From assembly GCA_018817425.1 (NCBI GenBank), contig JAHITX010000040.1, forward strand, positions 57,428 to 121,427: a stretch of DNA of 64,000 nucleotides. Direction: 5' to 3'. How positions within the stretch are numbered: the first letter of the stretch is position 1; the number at the start of each line of letters is the position of its first letter. The DNA comes from Pseudomonadota bacterium (GTDB lineage: Bacteria > Desulfobacterota > Desulfobacteria > Desulfobacterales > RPRI01). The notes below the pieces were generated by a model. It saw only the letters and a program-made list of their open reading frames with translations. It was not told the origin of the DNA and did not search any database. A program made the position numbers and the translations under genes. Of this stretch, positions 36,100 through 44,852 are shown in pieces.

Positions 36100-37119
36100 A
36101 TGAGAATCACAGGAAACCAAATAAAGATAACACCATTTGTTATGATAGCACTGGCAATTACAACCCTGCTTATTTCTATTTGCATGGGAAGATATGCAAT
36201 ATCACCTGAGACCGGATTTAACATTCTTCTCTCGCGGATTTTATCCATCAAACCAACCTGGAGCCTGATTGAGGAATCAGTGATTCTTAATATAAGACTC
36301 CCTCGCGTGTTATTGGCGATGCTTGTGGGATCGGGTTTGTCTGTTGCCGGAGCTTCATTCCAGGGGCTTTTCCGTAATCCGTTGGTGAGTCCTGATATAC
36401 TCGGTGTTTCAGCCGGAGCCGGATTTGGTGCTTGTCTGGGAATTCTGATATCAGGGAAAATACTGGTTGTTCAATCGTTTGCTTTTGGCTTTGGAATAGT
36501 TGCAGTGACAGGAGCATATCTGATCAGCAAAAGTAAAACAGGTAGTTCGCTATTAATGCTTGTACTGATCGGTGTGATAATCAGCTCATTTTTTTCGGCC
36601 CTGATAGGACTTGTAAAATATGTTGCGGACCCGGAGGACCAATTGCCTACCATTGTTTACTGGCTCATGGGAAGCATGGCAGGGGCCTCCTACGATGATC
36701 TTTTACTTGCAGCTCCGCCAATTGTAATTGGCACCTTGACGCTTCTTTTGCTGAGGTGGAGAATAAATATATTGTCATTGGGTGAAGAAGAAGCCCAGGC
36801 ATTGGGTATTAATACAAAGTGGTTGAAACGTGTTGTCATTTTGTCAGCTACGGTTATAACTGCCACTTCGGTATCTTTATGCGGAATAGTCGGATGGATC
36901 GGACTGGTCATTCCGCATATAGCGAGAATGCTGGTAGGTCCCAACCACAAGAATTTATTGCCGGCCTGTGTTTCTATAGGGGCTCTTTCTCTTCTTATTA
37001 TTGATGACATAGCCAGATCAGCAACGGCTGTAGAAATTCCTTTAAGCATACTTACAGCTATTATCGGAGCGCCGTTTTTTGCCTTTTTTCTGAAGAAGAC
37101 AGGAGGTAGATGGGTATGA
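36100..37119 (+). CDS. FecCD/BtuC-type ABC permease
   Basis: A 339-residue integral membrane protein with about ten hydrophobic helices. Family hallmarks are NIRLPRVLLAMLVGSGLSVAGASFQGLFRNPLVSPDILGVSAGAG (spread over residues 65-110), the coupling GEEEAQALGI and the C-terminal IGWIGLVIPHIARMLVG. It works as a homodimer with the downstream ATPase to import an iron- or cobalt-chelate-type substrate. It overlaps the ATPase gene by 10 bp. Confidence 0.93.
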   Translation: MRITGNQIKITPFVMIALAITTLLISICMGRYAISPETGFNILLSRILSIKPTWSLIEESVILNIRLPRVLLAMLVGSGLSVAGASFQGLFRNPLVSPDILGVSAGAGFGACLGILISGKILVVQSFAFGFGIVAVTGAYLISKSKTGSSLLMLVLIGVIISSFFSALIGLVKYVADPEDQLPTIVYWLMGSMAGASYDDLLLAAPPIVIGTLTLLLLRWRINILSLGEEEAQALGINTKWLKRVVILSATVITATSVSLCGIVGWIGLVIPHIARMLVGPNHKNLLPACVSIGALSLLIIDDIARSATAVEIPLSILTAIIGAPFFAFFLKKTGGRWV

Positions 37120-37895
37120 TAATTGAAGTAAAAAACGTGGCATTTGGCTATGATGCAAAAAAGAATGTATTTGAGGATAAATACTTTTCAGTAGAAAAAG
37201 GTGAAATATTGAGTATCCTTGGGCCAAACGGTTGCGGGAAAACGACGCTGCTTAAATGCTTAAACGGCTTATTTCAAATCAAAAGAGGAGAAATAAATAT
37301 TGAGGGAAAGAATATTAACTCGCTAAAAAGAAACGAAATCGGCAAGAAAATAGGCTATGTGCCTCAGAAACAAGACTGGACTTTTCCTTATACGGTAATG
37401 GAAATGGTTCTCATGGGAAGAGCCCCGCATATTAATGTGTTTTATTCGCCTTCATCCAAAGATATTAAGATAGCAGAGGAAGCAATTGATAATTTGGGCA
37501 TATCTTATTTGGCAAACAGGCTCTATCCAAACATCAGCGGTGGGGAAGCACAGCTTGTTATGATAGCAAGAGCTTTGACATCAGAACCGGTTGCGCTTTT
37601 ACTTGATGAGCCGACTTCTCATTTGGATTTTAAAAATCAAAAGGTAATTTTAAATGTATTAAACAAACTATCCAAGGATAAGAATATCACAGTTGTAATG
37701 ACTACCCATTTTCCTGACCATGCCCTGTCAATTTCCGACAAAGCACTTCTGATGGGCAATGGAAAATACGGTGTTGTGGGCAATGCTCAAGATGTGATTA
37801 CAGAAAATAATCTGAAGGATTTGTTTGAAATAGATGTGAGAATCATCTCTTTTGAAGTAGAAAATAATAATCTCAAAACTGTTGTTCCACTGTGA
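37110..37895 (+). CDS. ABC transporter ATPase (FecE/BtuD type)
   Basis: A 261-residue ATPase: Walker A LGPNGCGKTTLLK near residues 36-48, Q-loop YVPQKQDWTFPYTV, signature ISGGEAQLVMIARAL, Walker B ALLLDEPTSHLD and H-loop TTHFPDHA. This class energises FecCD-type permeases. AGGAGG inside the end of the permease gene serves two possible starts, ATG 37110 and ATG 37116. It is the last gene of the TonB/Nif-like set. Confidence 0.94.
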   Translation: MGMIIEVKNVAFGYDAKKNVFEDKYFSVEKGEILSILGPNGCGKTTLLKCLNGLFQIKRGEINIEGKNINSLKRNEIGKKIGYVPQKQDWTFPYTVMEMVLMGRAPHINVFYSPSSKDIKIAEEAIDNLGISYLANRLYPNISGGEAQLVMIARALTSEPVALLLDEPTSHLDFKNQKVILNVLNKLSKDKNITVVMTTHFPDHALSISDKALLMGNGKYGVVGNAQDVITENNLKDLFEIDVRIISFEVENNNLKTVVPL

Positions 37896-38021
37896 TAGGT
37901 TATACCGATTATATTTCATATTTTATTATCTGCAATTATTAATCAATAGGAAATAAAGGCTACTTGAAATTTTCACAGAATGAATTCCATCAAACAAAAC
38001 TTGTTGTACGTATAAAAAATC

Positions 38022-38049
38022 TTGACAGATAATATTAATTTGATATAGC
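38022..38049 (+). promoter_or_regulatory. Candidate promoter for structured RNA copy A and the Hdr region
   Basis: TTGACA at 38022-38027 is followed after 16 bp by TATAGC (38044-38049, four of six). Transcripts from here would begin about 120 nt before the conserved RNA element and run into the genes from 38498 onward. Confidence 0.45.
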
Positions 38050-38180
38050 CCATCTTAATGTGTAATATATAATTATTTGATGACGTAAAAAGATATAAGT
38101 CTTATTTTAACTTCTTTAAACAGTTTTATGTAATTTAGTTTAACGGAAACAATATCATGTATAAATTTTTTGGCTTTACT

Positions 38181-38308
38181 TGAGAGAGTATAAGAAAACG
38201 CTGCCCGGGTTGGTATGCGCAAGGTAAAGCCGAAAGATCATGTCTGCTTTATTAATTATCTTATATAATTATCTATGACGTTTTTCATTCCATTTTTACC
38301 TCTGCGCA
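38181..38308 (+). promoter_or_regulatory. Conserved structured RNA element, copy A (riboswitch-like)
   Basis: Shares its architecture and long identical blocks with copy B at 55072-55200. The order is TGAGAGAGTA (38181-38190), a hairpin TGCC/GGTA (38202-38205 with 38212-38215) around CGGG, a long helix GCGCA+AGGTAAA (38217-38228) pairing with TTTACCT+TGCGC (38295-38301, 38303-38307, one bulged C), and an internal CCGAAAGATCATGTCT with a GNRA-like loop. Several pairs differ between copies yet stay paired. It lies in a 600-bp leader and is followed by a terminator-like hairpin. Function is unknown; a regulatory RNA is inferred. Confidence 0.65.
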
Positions 38309-38410
38309 CTATATCGGCATAGCAATCTTTATAAGTTAAAGATTTTATACAATAAAATAGCTTTTTCTGTCAGATTTGACTTTAACTGAAACCTTTGTCC
38401 GGAAGTATAC

Positions 38411-38473
38411 TTTTCTCCTTTTATTTTATAGGTATTTATTACTTACCTATAAAACCGGAGAAGATCTTTTTTT
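38411..38473 (+). terminator. Terminator-like hairpin in the leader before 38498
   Basis: TTTTCTCC (38411-38418) pairs with GGAGAAGA (38457-38464) with one G-U pair, and the inner TTTTATAGGTA (38424-38434) pairs perfectly with TACCTATAAAA (38444-38454). A run of seven T begins at 38467. The structure ends about 25 bp before the ATG at 38498 and downstream of RNA copy A, the layout expected for a transcription-attenuating riboswitch. Confidence 0.6.
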
Positions 38474-38497
38474 GATACGCTGAGAAAGGAAGATAAA

Positions 38498-38971
38498 ATG
38501 ATTCGTTTTGTTAATCGTAGCCCTCAGTTTGAAAAGCAACTGGAGTCGCTTCGTAAAGCAGATAAAAAAGCAGCTAAAAGAGCTGATACGATTATAGAAA
38601 AATTAATGGAAAGTCATGGCGAGGTTTCTGAAGAGGAAATTGCAGTTAAATACGGAAAAATAAAAATACGAAACTGCGTCAAGTATGATCTGGGCAGAGG
38701 CTATAATCTGATGACTATAATAGATGGTGAACATCTTATAATATCGTTTATCGGTAAATACGATATGTGCAAGCGGTGGCTTGAAAATAATAAAAACCCA
38801 CCGATGTTGTTAACAAAAAGTCTAAGTCAGGAAATTGCCGGGAGCAAATCCGAATCAGAAGACAGTTCAAAAGAAAATATGAATGTTTTGGAAGAATGCG
38901 AAGAGACTTATTTGACTGACATAGATGAGAAATATCTGCGTTTGATTTTTAGCGGATTGGCAAACCGGTAG
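38498..38971 (+). CDS. RelE/HigB-like fold protein with acidic tail, 157 aa
   Basis: Residues 1-100 resemble RelE-superfamily proteins: PQFEKQLESLRKADKKAA, a helical hairpin, YGKIKIRNCVKYDLGRGYNLMTII and a final IGKYDMCKRWLENN. RelE-type toxins cut mRNA in the ribosome, but no antitoxin gene adjoins on either side. Residues 100-157 add a Ser/Glu-rich, acidic tail that could act as a built-in inhibitor or partner-binding segment. It starts at ATG after GAAAGGAAG, just behind an attenuator-like hairpin, and precedes the HdrCB fusion by 79 bp. Its link to electron transfer is unknown. Confidence 0.6.
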   Translation: MIRFVNRSPQFEKQLESLRKADKKAAKRADTIIEKLMESHGEVSEEEIAVKYGKIKIRNCVKYDLGRGYNLMTIIDGEHLIISFIGKYDMCKRWLENNKNPPMLLTKSLSQEIAGSKSESEDSSKENMNVLEECEETYLTDIDEKYLRLIFSGLANR

Positions 38972-39050
38972 TAAACCAAAGCGTTTAATTTAAACACATT
39001 CCGATTCAATGAACCGGAAAACAACTAAAATATATTTAAAAGGAATAATT

Positions 39051-40370
39051 ATGGGCGAAGCAGCAATAAAAATCGGAAAAGAAAAACAAACCAATTTTTT
39101 AGACAAAGTACAACATCTCATTCCAACCGCCAACTTAAGTCTTTGTTTAACCTGCGGGGCATGCGCTTCAGGATGTCCTGCAACAGGTCTTGAAAACATG
39201 GACCCCAGAAAATTCCTTCGCATGGTAACTCTGGGCTTAGATGAAGAAATTACGGAACATCCCTGGGTGTGGATGTGCACCATGTGCTATCGCTGTACAT
39301 ATGCATGTCCCATGAAAATAGATATTGCCGCCATGATATTTGAAGCCAGAAAGCTTTGGCCGCGTGAAAAAAGACCCAAAGGAATATTAGGATCATGCGA
39401 TATGGCTCTTCGTAACGACAGTTGCAGTGCAATGGGAACTCCGGAAGAGGATTTCCGCTTTGTTGTAGAAGACGTACTGGAAGAAGTTCGGGAAACACAG
39501 CCCGGATGGGAAAATCTTACGGCACCTATTGATAAAGAGGGATCTCATTTCTTTTTGAGCCAGAATTCACGCGAACCGGTAACGGAACCGGATGAAATGG
39601 TTCCCCTGTGGAAAATTCTTAATATAGTTGGAGCTGACTGGACCTATAGTTGCACAGGATGGGGCGGAGAAAATTATTGCATGTTTCTTGCAGACGATGA
39701 AGGGTGGAAAAAAATCACCAACCTGACACTGCAAACAGCCATGAAGCTTGGATGCAAAGTTTATCTCAACACCGAATGCGGGCATTCCACATTTTCTGTC
39801 TGGAAAGGACAGCAAAGACATAAAATAGAAACTGAGCTGGAAATCGAACCAATGGTAAGATACTACGCCAAATGGATTCGCGAAGGAAAGCTTAAAGTCA
39901 ATTCTGATTGGAATAAAGATCTTAAGGTCAAATTTACGGTACAGGATCCTTGCAATCAGGTTAGAAAAAGTTTTGGAGATGAACTTGCCGATGATCTGCG
40001 TTTTGTCTTAACTTCTTGTGTCGGAGAAGAAAATTTCATCGATACCTATCCCAACAAATCCAACAATTACTGCTGCGGAGGCGGAGGCGGATCTCTTCAG
40101 TCGGGATACAGAGAATCAAGACTTACTTACGGTCTTCTCAAGCACGAACAGATTATGCGCACCGGCGCTCCATATGTAGTTACTCCATGTCATAATTGCC
40201 ATGCGCAGATTGACGAGCTGGGAAAGCACTTTGGAAAAGGGAAGTACAGGACTTTGCACCTTTGGACTATCATTGCTCTCTCGCTGGGCATTCTTGCTGA
40301 AAATGAGCGTACCTATTTAGGTGATGATCTGGTTGATGTAAATCTTCCTACAAACGATACAGGAGAATAA
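39051..40370 (+). CDS. HdrC/HdrB-type iron-sulfur fusion (BamD-like of class II benzoyl-CoA reductase)
   Basis: A 439-residue protein starting at ATG 39051 after AAAAGGA. The N-terminal HdrC-like part has two 4Fe-4S motifs, CLTCGACASGCP and CTMCYRCTYACP. The C-terminal HdrB-like part has one complete CCG motif (DPCNQ, then NYCCGGGGGS, then PCHNCHAQ) and an incomplete first one. In heterodisulfide reductase the CCG clusters are the catalytic sites; HdrCB fusions also occur in Bam complexes as BamD. The giant HdrA gene follows 4 bp later, so both likely share one complex. An aromatic-pathway role is possible because a glutaryl-CoA block is in the window, but bamB and bamC are not seen. Confidence 0.85.
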   Translation: MGEAAIKIGKEKQTNFLDKVQHLIPTANLSLCLTCGACASGCPATGLENMDPRKFLRMVTLGLDEEITEHPWVWMCTMCYRCTYACPMKIDIAAMIFEARKLWPREKRPKGILGSCDMALRNDSCSAMGTPEEDFRFVVEDVLEEVRETQPGWENLTAPIDKEGSHFFLSQNSREPVTEPDEMVPLWKILNIVGADWTYSCTGWGGENYCMFLADDEGWKKITNLTLQTAMKLGCKVYLNTECGHSTFSVWKGQQRHKIETELEIEPMVRYYAKWIREGKLKVNSDWNKDLKVKFTVQDPCNQVRKSFGDELADDLRFVLTSCVGEENFIDTYPNKSNNYCCGGGGGSLQSGYRESRLTYGLLKHEQIMRTGAPYVVTPCHNCHAQIDELGKHFGKGKYRTLHLWTIIALSLGILAENERTYLGDDLVDVNLPTNDTGE

Positions 40371-40374
40371 GACC

Positions 40375-43300
40375 ATGTCAAGCGATGTAATCGGCGCTGT
40401 TCTTGTTGTAGGCGGCGGTATTGCCGGGATTCAGGCATCACTGGATTTGGCCAACTCAGGTTATTTAGTCCATCTGGTTGAAAAAAGCCAGGCAATCGGC
40501 GGTGCTATGAGCGCACTGGACAAAACCTTTCCTACCAACGACTGTTCCATGTGTATTTTAGCGCCCTATCTTGTAACGGCCGGCAGACATCCGAATATTG
40601 AATTATTAACTAATTCGGAACTTCTTGAGCTTACAGGAGAAAAAGGAAACTTTTCTGCATTGGTAAGAACTAATCCGCGTTATATAGACCTTTTAAAATG
40701 TACGAGCTGCGGAGAATGCGCCAAAGTATGTCCGGTAATATTACCCAATGGATATGAACAAAATCTTTCCGAAAGAAAAGCTGCTTATAAGCAATACGCA
40801 CAGGCCATCCCCGGAGCATACGCCATACAGAAAACCGATAAGGCCCCGTGCAGGCTTGCATGTCCGGCAGGGCTTAATGTCCAGGGTTATGTCCAGATGG
40901 TTGGCCAGGGCAAATATAAAGAGGCCCTTCAGATCATTATGGAAGATCTGCCTTTGCCCGGTGTTTTGGGAAGAATATGTCCTCACGGATGTGAAGACGC
41001 CTGCCGCAGGTGCGATGTCGATAATCCTGTTGCGATACGAAGTCTCAAACGTCTTGCTGCTGATAAATTCGATCCAAGACAAATCGAGATCAAAACTCTT
41101 CCCAAAAGAGAAGAAAAGGTTGCTATCATAGGGTCAGGTCCGGCTGGGCTTTCTGCTGCATATCATCTTGCGAAAAAAGGTGTGCTTTCCACAATTTACG
41201 AAGCTCTGCCCAAAGCAGGAGGTATGCTAAGAGTCGGTATACCGGAACACAGACTTCCAAGATATATTTTAGACAATGAAATAGAACTAATAACAAACCT
41301 TGGTGTTGAAATTAAAACCAATACTCCTCTTGGTTCCGATCTAACCATAGATGATCTTTTTACACAGGGCTATAAATCCGTTTATATAGCAATAGGAGCG
41401 CACAAGGGGTTTGATCTTGGCGTTCCCGGAGAAAAAGCCGAAGGTGTCCGTCAGGGTGTTGATTTCTTAAAAGAAGTAAATCTTACCGGAAAAACACAGG
41501 TCGCTAAAAATATTGCTATCATAGGCGGCGGTAATGTGGCGATAGATGTTGCCCGATGCGCTGTAAGACTTGGGGCCGAAAAGGTTAATATAATCTACAG
41601 AAGAACCCGTGCTGAAATGCCTGCATGGGAAGAAGAAATTCATGCTGCTGAGACCGAAGGAGCCGAAATAACATATCTTGCAGCCCCTCAGGAAATATTG
41701 ACTTCAGACGGCAAGGTTGTCGGGTTGCGCTGTATCCGCATGGAACTCGGAGAACCGGATTCATCAGGAAGAAGAAGACCTGTTCCGGTTGTCGGAAGTG
41801 AGTATGACATTGAAATAGACCAGCTCATTCCGGCGATAGGCCAGAAACCGGATTCATCTGTGCTTGAGAATATTCCCGGAATAGATTTTTCGAAATGGGG
41901 AACAGTTGAAACAGATTCTGTAACATATGTCACCGGCCGCAAAGGTGTTTTTGCAGGCGGCGATGTTCAGACAGGCCCATGGGTTGCCATAGGAGCAATT
42001 GCAGCCGGAAGAGAAGCAGCCGAATCCATTGTAAGGTATCTGGATGGAATAGACATGGCCGAAGGCCGTGAAGCTATAATAAATGAAAATCCTGTTTACA
42101 GGCCCATACCAAAAGGCGAGCCCAAAAAATCAAGAATTGAAATGCCTGAGCTTGCTGCTGAAAAACGGGCGGGTAATTTCAAGGAAGTTGAGCTTGGTTA
42201 CTGTGAAGAGGATGGAGCCGCTGAAGCCGGTAGATGTCTTAACTGCGGTTATTGCTGCGAGTGTAATCAGTGCGTAGACGCCTGTCTTGCAAATGCTGTT
42301 GATCACAGTCAGAAAGCTGAAGAAAAACAAATTAATATTGGTTCCGTTATACTTTGTGCAGGAACCGATACTTTTGATCCTTCGACTCTTGATGAATTCT
42401 ATCATTATAATACCAATCCGGATGTGCTTACCAGTCTTGAATTTGAGAGAATCTTAAGCGCATCAGGTCCTACAATGGGTCATCTTGTAAGAATGTCGGA
42501 TCATAAAGAACCAAAAAAAATAGCCTGGCTGCAATGTGTCGGGTCGAGAGATAACAACCACTGCGGAAACGGGTATTGCTCTTCCGTATGCTGCATGTAT
42601 GCGGTCAAGGAAGCTGTAGTCGCCAAGGAACATTCCGGCGGTAATCTTGATTGTGCCATTTTTTATATGGATATGCGAACAAACGGCAAGGAATTTGAGC
42701 GTTTCTACAACAATGCCAAAGACAAACACGGAGTACGTTTTATAAACAGCAGGATGCATTCCATTGAATCGGTTCCCGAAATCGGAGATTTAAGCATTCG
42801 CTACGTTACAGGATGCGGCGAGACAATAATAGAAACATTTGACCAAATTGTGTTGTCAGTTGGTCTTGAAATTTCAAAAGAAACAATGGATCTGGCGAAA
42901 CGGCTGGGTGTTGAAACAACCGAAGGCAATTTCTGCAAGACCAGTGCGCTTGAACCGGTAAGTTCTTCAAAAGAAGGTGTTTATGTGTGCGGTGCTTTTC
43001 AGGGTCCAAAAGATATTCCGCAGTCGGTTATCGATGCCAGCGCTGCTGCGGCAATGGCCGGAAAAGATTTAAGTTCTGCAAGAGATACTCTTACAAAGGT
43101 CAAACAGGTTACGCCTGAAATCAATGTGGCTGATAAGGCTCCCCGTATCGGAGTATTTGTCTGCCACTGCGGCATTAATATCGGCAGTGTTGTAAACGTA
43201 CCAGAAGTTGTAAAATACGCCCAACAGTTGCCGGGCGTGGTCTTTTCATCGGACACGCTTTTTACCTGCTCTCAGGATTCTCAGGAGAACATAAGAAAGG

Positions 43301-44826
43301 CTGTTTCCGAACAAAATCTGAACCGGGTGATAGTAGCAGCATGTACACCCAGAACCCATGAAGCGCTTTTCCAGCAGACTATTCAGGAAGCAGGGCTAAA
43401 TCCCTATCTTTTTGAATTTGCCAACATCAGGGATCAGAATGCCTGGGTACATCAGAAAGATCCGGAAAGCGCCACTCAAAAAGCAAAAGATCTTGTACGC
43501 ATGGCAGTAGCGAGGTCGGCGTTATTAGAGCCTATTACCCCCATTCAGATCGAAGTCAATCACGATGCTCTTGTTATCGGCGGAGGTATAGCAGGAATGA
43601 GCGCAGCTCTGAACCTGGCCGATCAGGGTTTTAAAACCTATCTGATAGAAAAATCTTCGGAGCTGGGCGGACAGGCGCTTGTTCATGCCGTAAACACCTG
43701 GCAGGGAGATAATGTGCCCGCCTTTTTATCCAAAATAAATGACCAGGTTACAAACCATAAAAACATAGAGGTTTTGCTGGAATCAGACATACAAAGCATT
43801 GACGGATTTGTAGGTAATTTCACAACAAGTGTTAACTCGGCTCAAAAAGAACGCGAAATTAATCATGGTGTGGTTATTCTTGCAACAGGAGCAGCCCCCC
43901 TTGAAACCGATGAATACCTTTATGGCCAAAGTGACCGTGTGATGAAATGGCATGAACTTGATTCAATGTTTGAAAGCCATCCTGAAATTTTTAAAGAAAC
44001 CCGCTCGATAGCATTCATCCAGTGTGTAGGTTCCCGTGAGCCGGCCAGACCTTACTGCTCAAAGATCTGCTGCACCGCATCAGTACGAAGCGCTATAGCA
44101 ATCAAGGGAAAAAAGCCGGATATGAATATTTACATCATCTATCGGGATATGCGCACCTTTGGTTTGCGGGAAGAGCTGTATAAGAAGGCAAGGGAAATGG
44201 GTGTTATATTTATCCGCTACAATGTGGATGAAAAGCCTGTTGTTAAAAGAGATGGGGATGAAGGGCTGATTATTACCATAAAAGACCATATCCTTAATAC
44301 ACCTCTTAAAATTTCTGTCGATTACGTTAATCTTGCAACTGCCATTGTACCTCCGGATGACCGGAAATCTTTGGCTCAGATGTTGAAAGTACCGCTAACC
44401 GAAGAAGGCTTTTATATGGAAGCCCACATAAAACTAAGACCGGTTGATTTTTCAACAGATGGCGTCTTTGTGGCAGGGCTTGCTCATTATCCCAAACCTA
44501 TTGAAGAATCCATTGCCCAGGCCCAGGCGGCCGCCGGACGCGCAGCTATTATTCTGAACAAATCCACTATACAAATAGAACCTATTGTTTCCGTGGTGGA
44601 TGAGGATAAATGCATAGGCTGCGGTTTATGCGAACAGTCCTGCGCCTTTGGCGCCATAAGGCTGAAACAGGTGCTTGGCAAGGGGTATCGAGCTGAAAAT
44701 TATTCAGCGCTTTGCAAAGGTTGCGGAGTTTGTGCTGCGGGTTGTCCGCAAAAAGCCATTGATATGAAACATTTTCGCGACAGCCAGATACTGGCGGCCG
44801 TTTGTGCCGGCGGTACCAATGCTTGA
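40375..44826 (+). CDS. hdrA: Giant HdrA: HdrA-N/GltD-like insertion/HdrA-C plus second HdrA, 1483 aa
   Basis: Domains in order: FAD-binding GGGIAGIQASLDLANSGY (near 13-30) with [14 protein letters not shown]; 4Fe-4S CTSCGECAKVCP (near 108-119); an inserted GltD/NfnB-type module from about 158 to 570 (CRLACPAGLNVQGYVQ, IGSGPAGLSAAYHLA, IGGGNVAIDVARC); a Cys-rich CLNCGYCCECNQCVDAC; the rest of the first HdrA; an IGVFVCHCGINIG start of the second module near 920; a second FAD site IGGGIAGMSAALNLADQG; and two closing 4Fe-4S motifs (CIGCGLCEQSC, CKGCGVCAAGC). The GltD part should bind NAD(P)H and a second flavin. This resembles BamE-like HdrA proteins and could bifurcate electrons between NAD(P)H, ferredoxin and a low-potential acceptor. 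Confidence 0.9.
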   Translation: MSSDVIGAVLVVGGGIAGIQASLDLANSGYLVHLVEKSQAIGGAMSALDKTFPTNDCSMCILAPYLVTAGRHPNIELLTNSELLELTGEKGNFSALVRTNPRYIDLLKCTSCGECAKVCPVILPNGYEQNLSERKAAYKQYAQAIPGAYAIQKTDKAPCRLACPAGLNVQGYVQMVGQGKYKEALQIIMEDLPLPGVLGRICPHGCEDACRRCDVDNPVAIRSLKRLAADKFDPRQIEIKTLPKREEKVAIIGSGPAGLSAAYHLAKKGVLSTIYEALPKAGGMLRVGIPEHRLPRYILDNEIELITNLGVEIKTNTPLGSDLTIDDLFTQGYKSVYIAIGAHKGFDLGVPGEKAEGVRQGVDFLKEVNLTGKTQVAKNIAIIGGGNVAIDVARCAVRLGAEKVNIIYRRTRAEMPAWEEEIHAAETEGAEITYLAAPQEILTSDGKVVGLRCIRMELGEPDSSGRRRPVPVVGSEYDIEIDQLIPAIGQKPDSSVLENIPGIDFSKWGTVETDSVTYVTGRKGVFAGGDVQTGPWVAIGAIAAGREAAESIVRYLDGIDMAEGREAIINENPVYRPIPKGEPKKSRIEMPELAAEKRAGNFKEVELGYCEEDGAAEAGRCLNCGYCCECNQCVDACLANAVDHSQKAEEKQINIGSVILCAGTDTFDPSTLDEFYHYNTNPDVLTSLEFERILSASGPTMGHLVRMSDHKEPKKIAWLQCVGSRDNNHCGNGYCSSVCCMYAVKEAVVAKEHSGGNLDCAIFYMDMRTNGKEFERFYNNAKDKHGVRFINSRMHSIESVPEIGDLSIRYVTGCGETIIETFDQIVLSVGLEISKETMDLAKRLGVETTEGNFCKTSALEPVSSSKEGVYVCGAFQGPKDIPQSVIDASAAAAMAGKDLSSARDTLTKVKQVTPEINVADKAPRIGVFVCHCGINIGSVVNVPEVVKYAQQLPGVVFSSDTLFTCSQDSQENIRKAVSEQNLNRVIVAACTPRTHEALFQQTIQEAGLNPYLFEFANIRDQNAWVHQKDPESATQKAKDLVRMAVARSALLEPITPIQIEVNHDALVIGGGIAGMSAALNLADQGFKTYLIEKSSELGGQALVHAVNTWQGDNVPAFLSKINDQVTNHKNIEVLLESDIQSIDGFVGNFTTSVNSAQKEREINHGVVILATGAAPLETDEYLYGQSDRVMKWHELDSMFESHPEIFKETRSIAFIQCVGSREPARPYCSKICCTASVRSAIAIKGKKPDMNIYIIYRDMRTFGLREELYKKAREMGVIFIRYNVDEKPVVKRDGDEGLIITIKDHILNTPLKISVDYVNLATAIVPPDDRKSLAQMLKVPLTEEGFYMEAHIKLRPVDFSTDGVFVAGLAHYPKPIEESIAQAQAAAGRAAIILNKSTIQIEPIVSVVDEDKCIGCGLCEQSCAFGAIRLKQVLGKGYRAENYSALCKGCGVCAAGCPQKAIDMKHFRDSQILAAVCAGGTNA

Positions 44827-44852
44827 TTGCATTTTGTATACGGAGAAAAATA

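Noticed and set aside
38181..38308. Identification of the RNA element as a known Moco, c-di-GMP-I or TPP riboswitch
   Set aside because: Only short words such as GGG-GCGAAGG-like or CTGAGA overlap; the order of helices and conserved loops does not match those classes as I know them.
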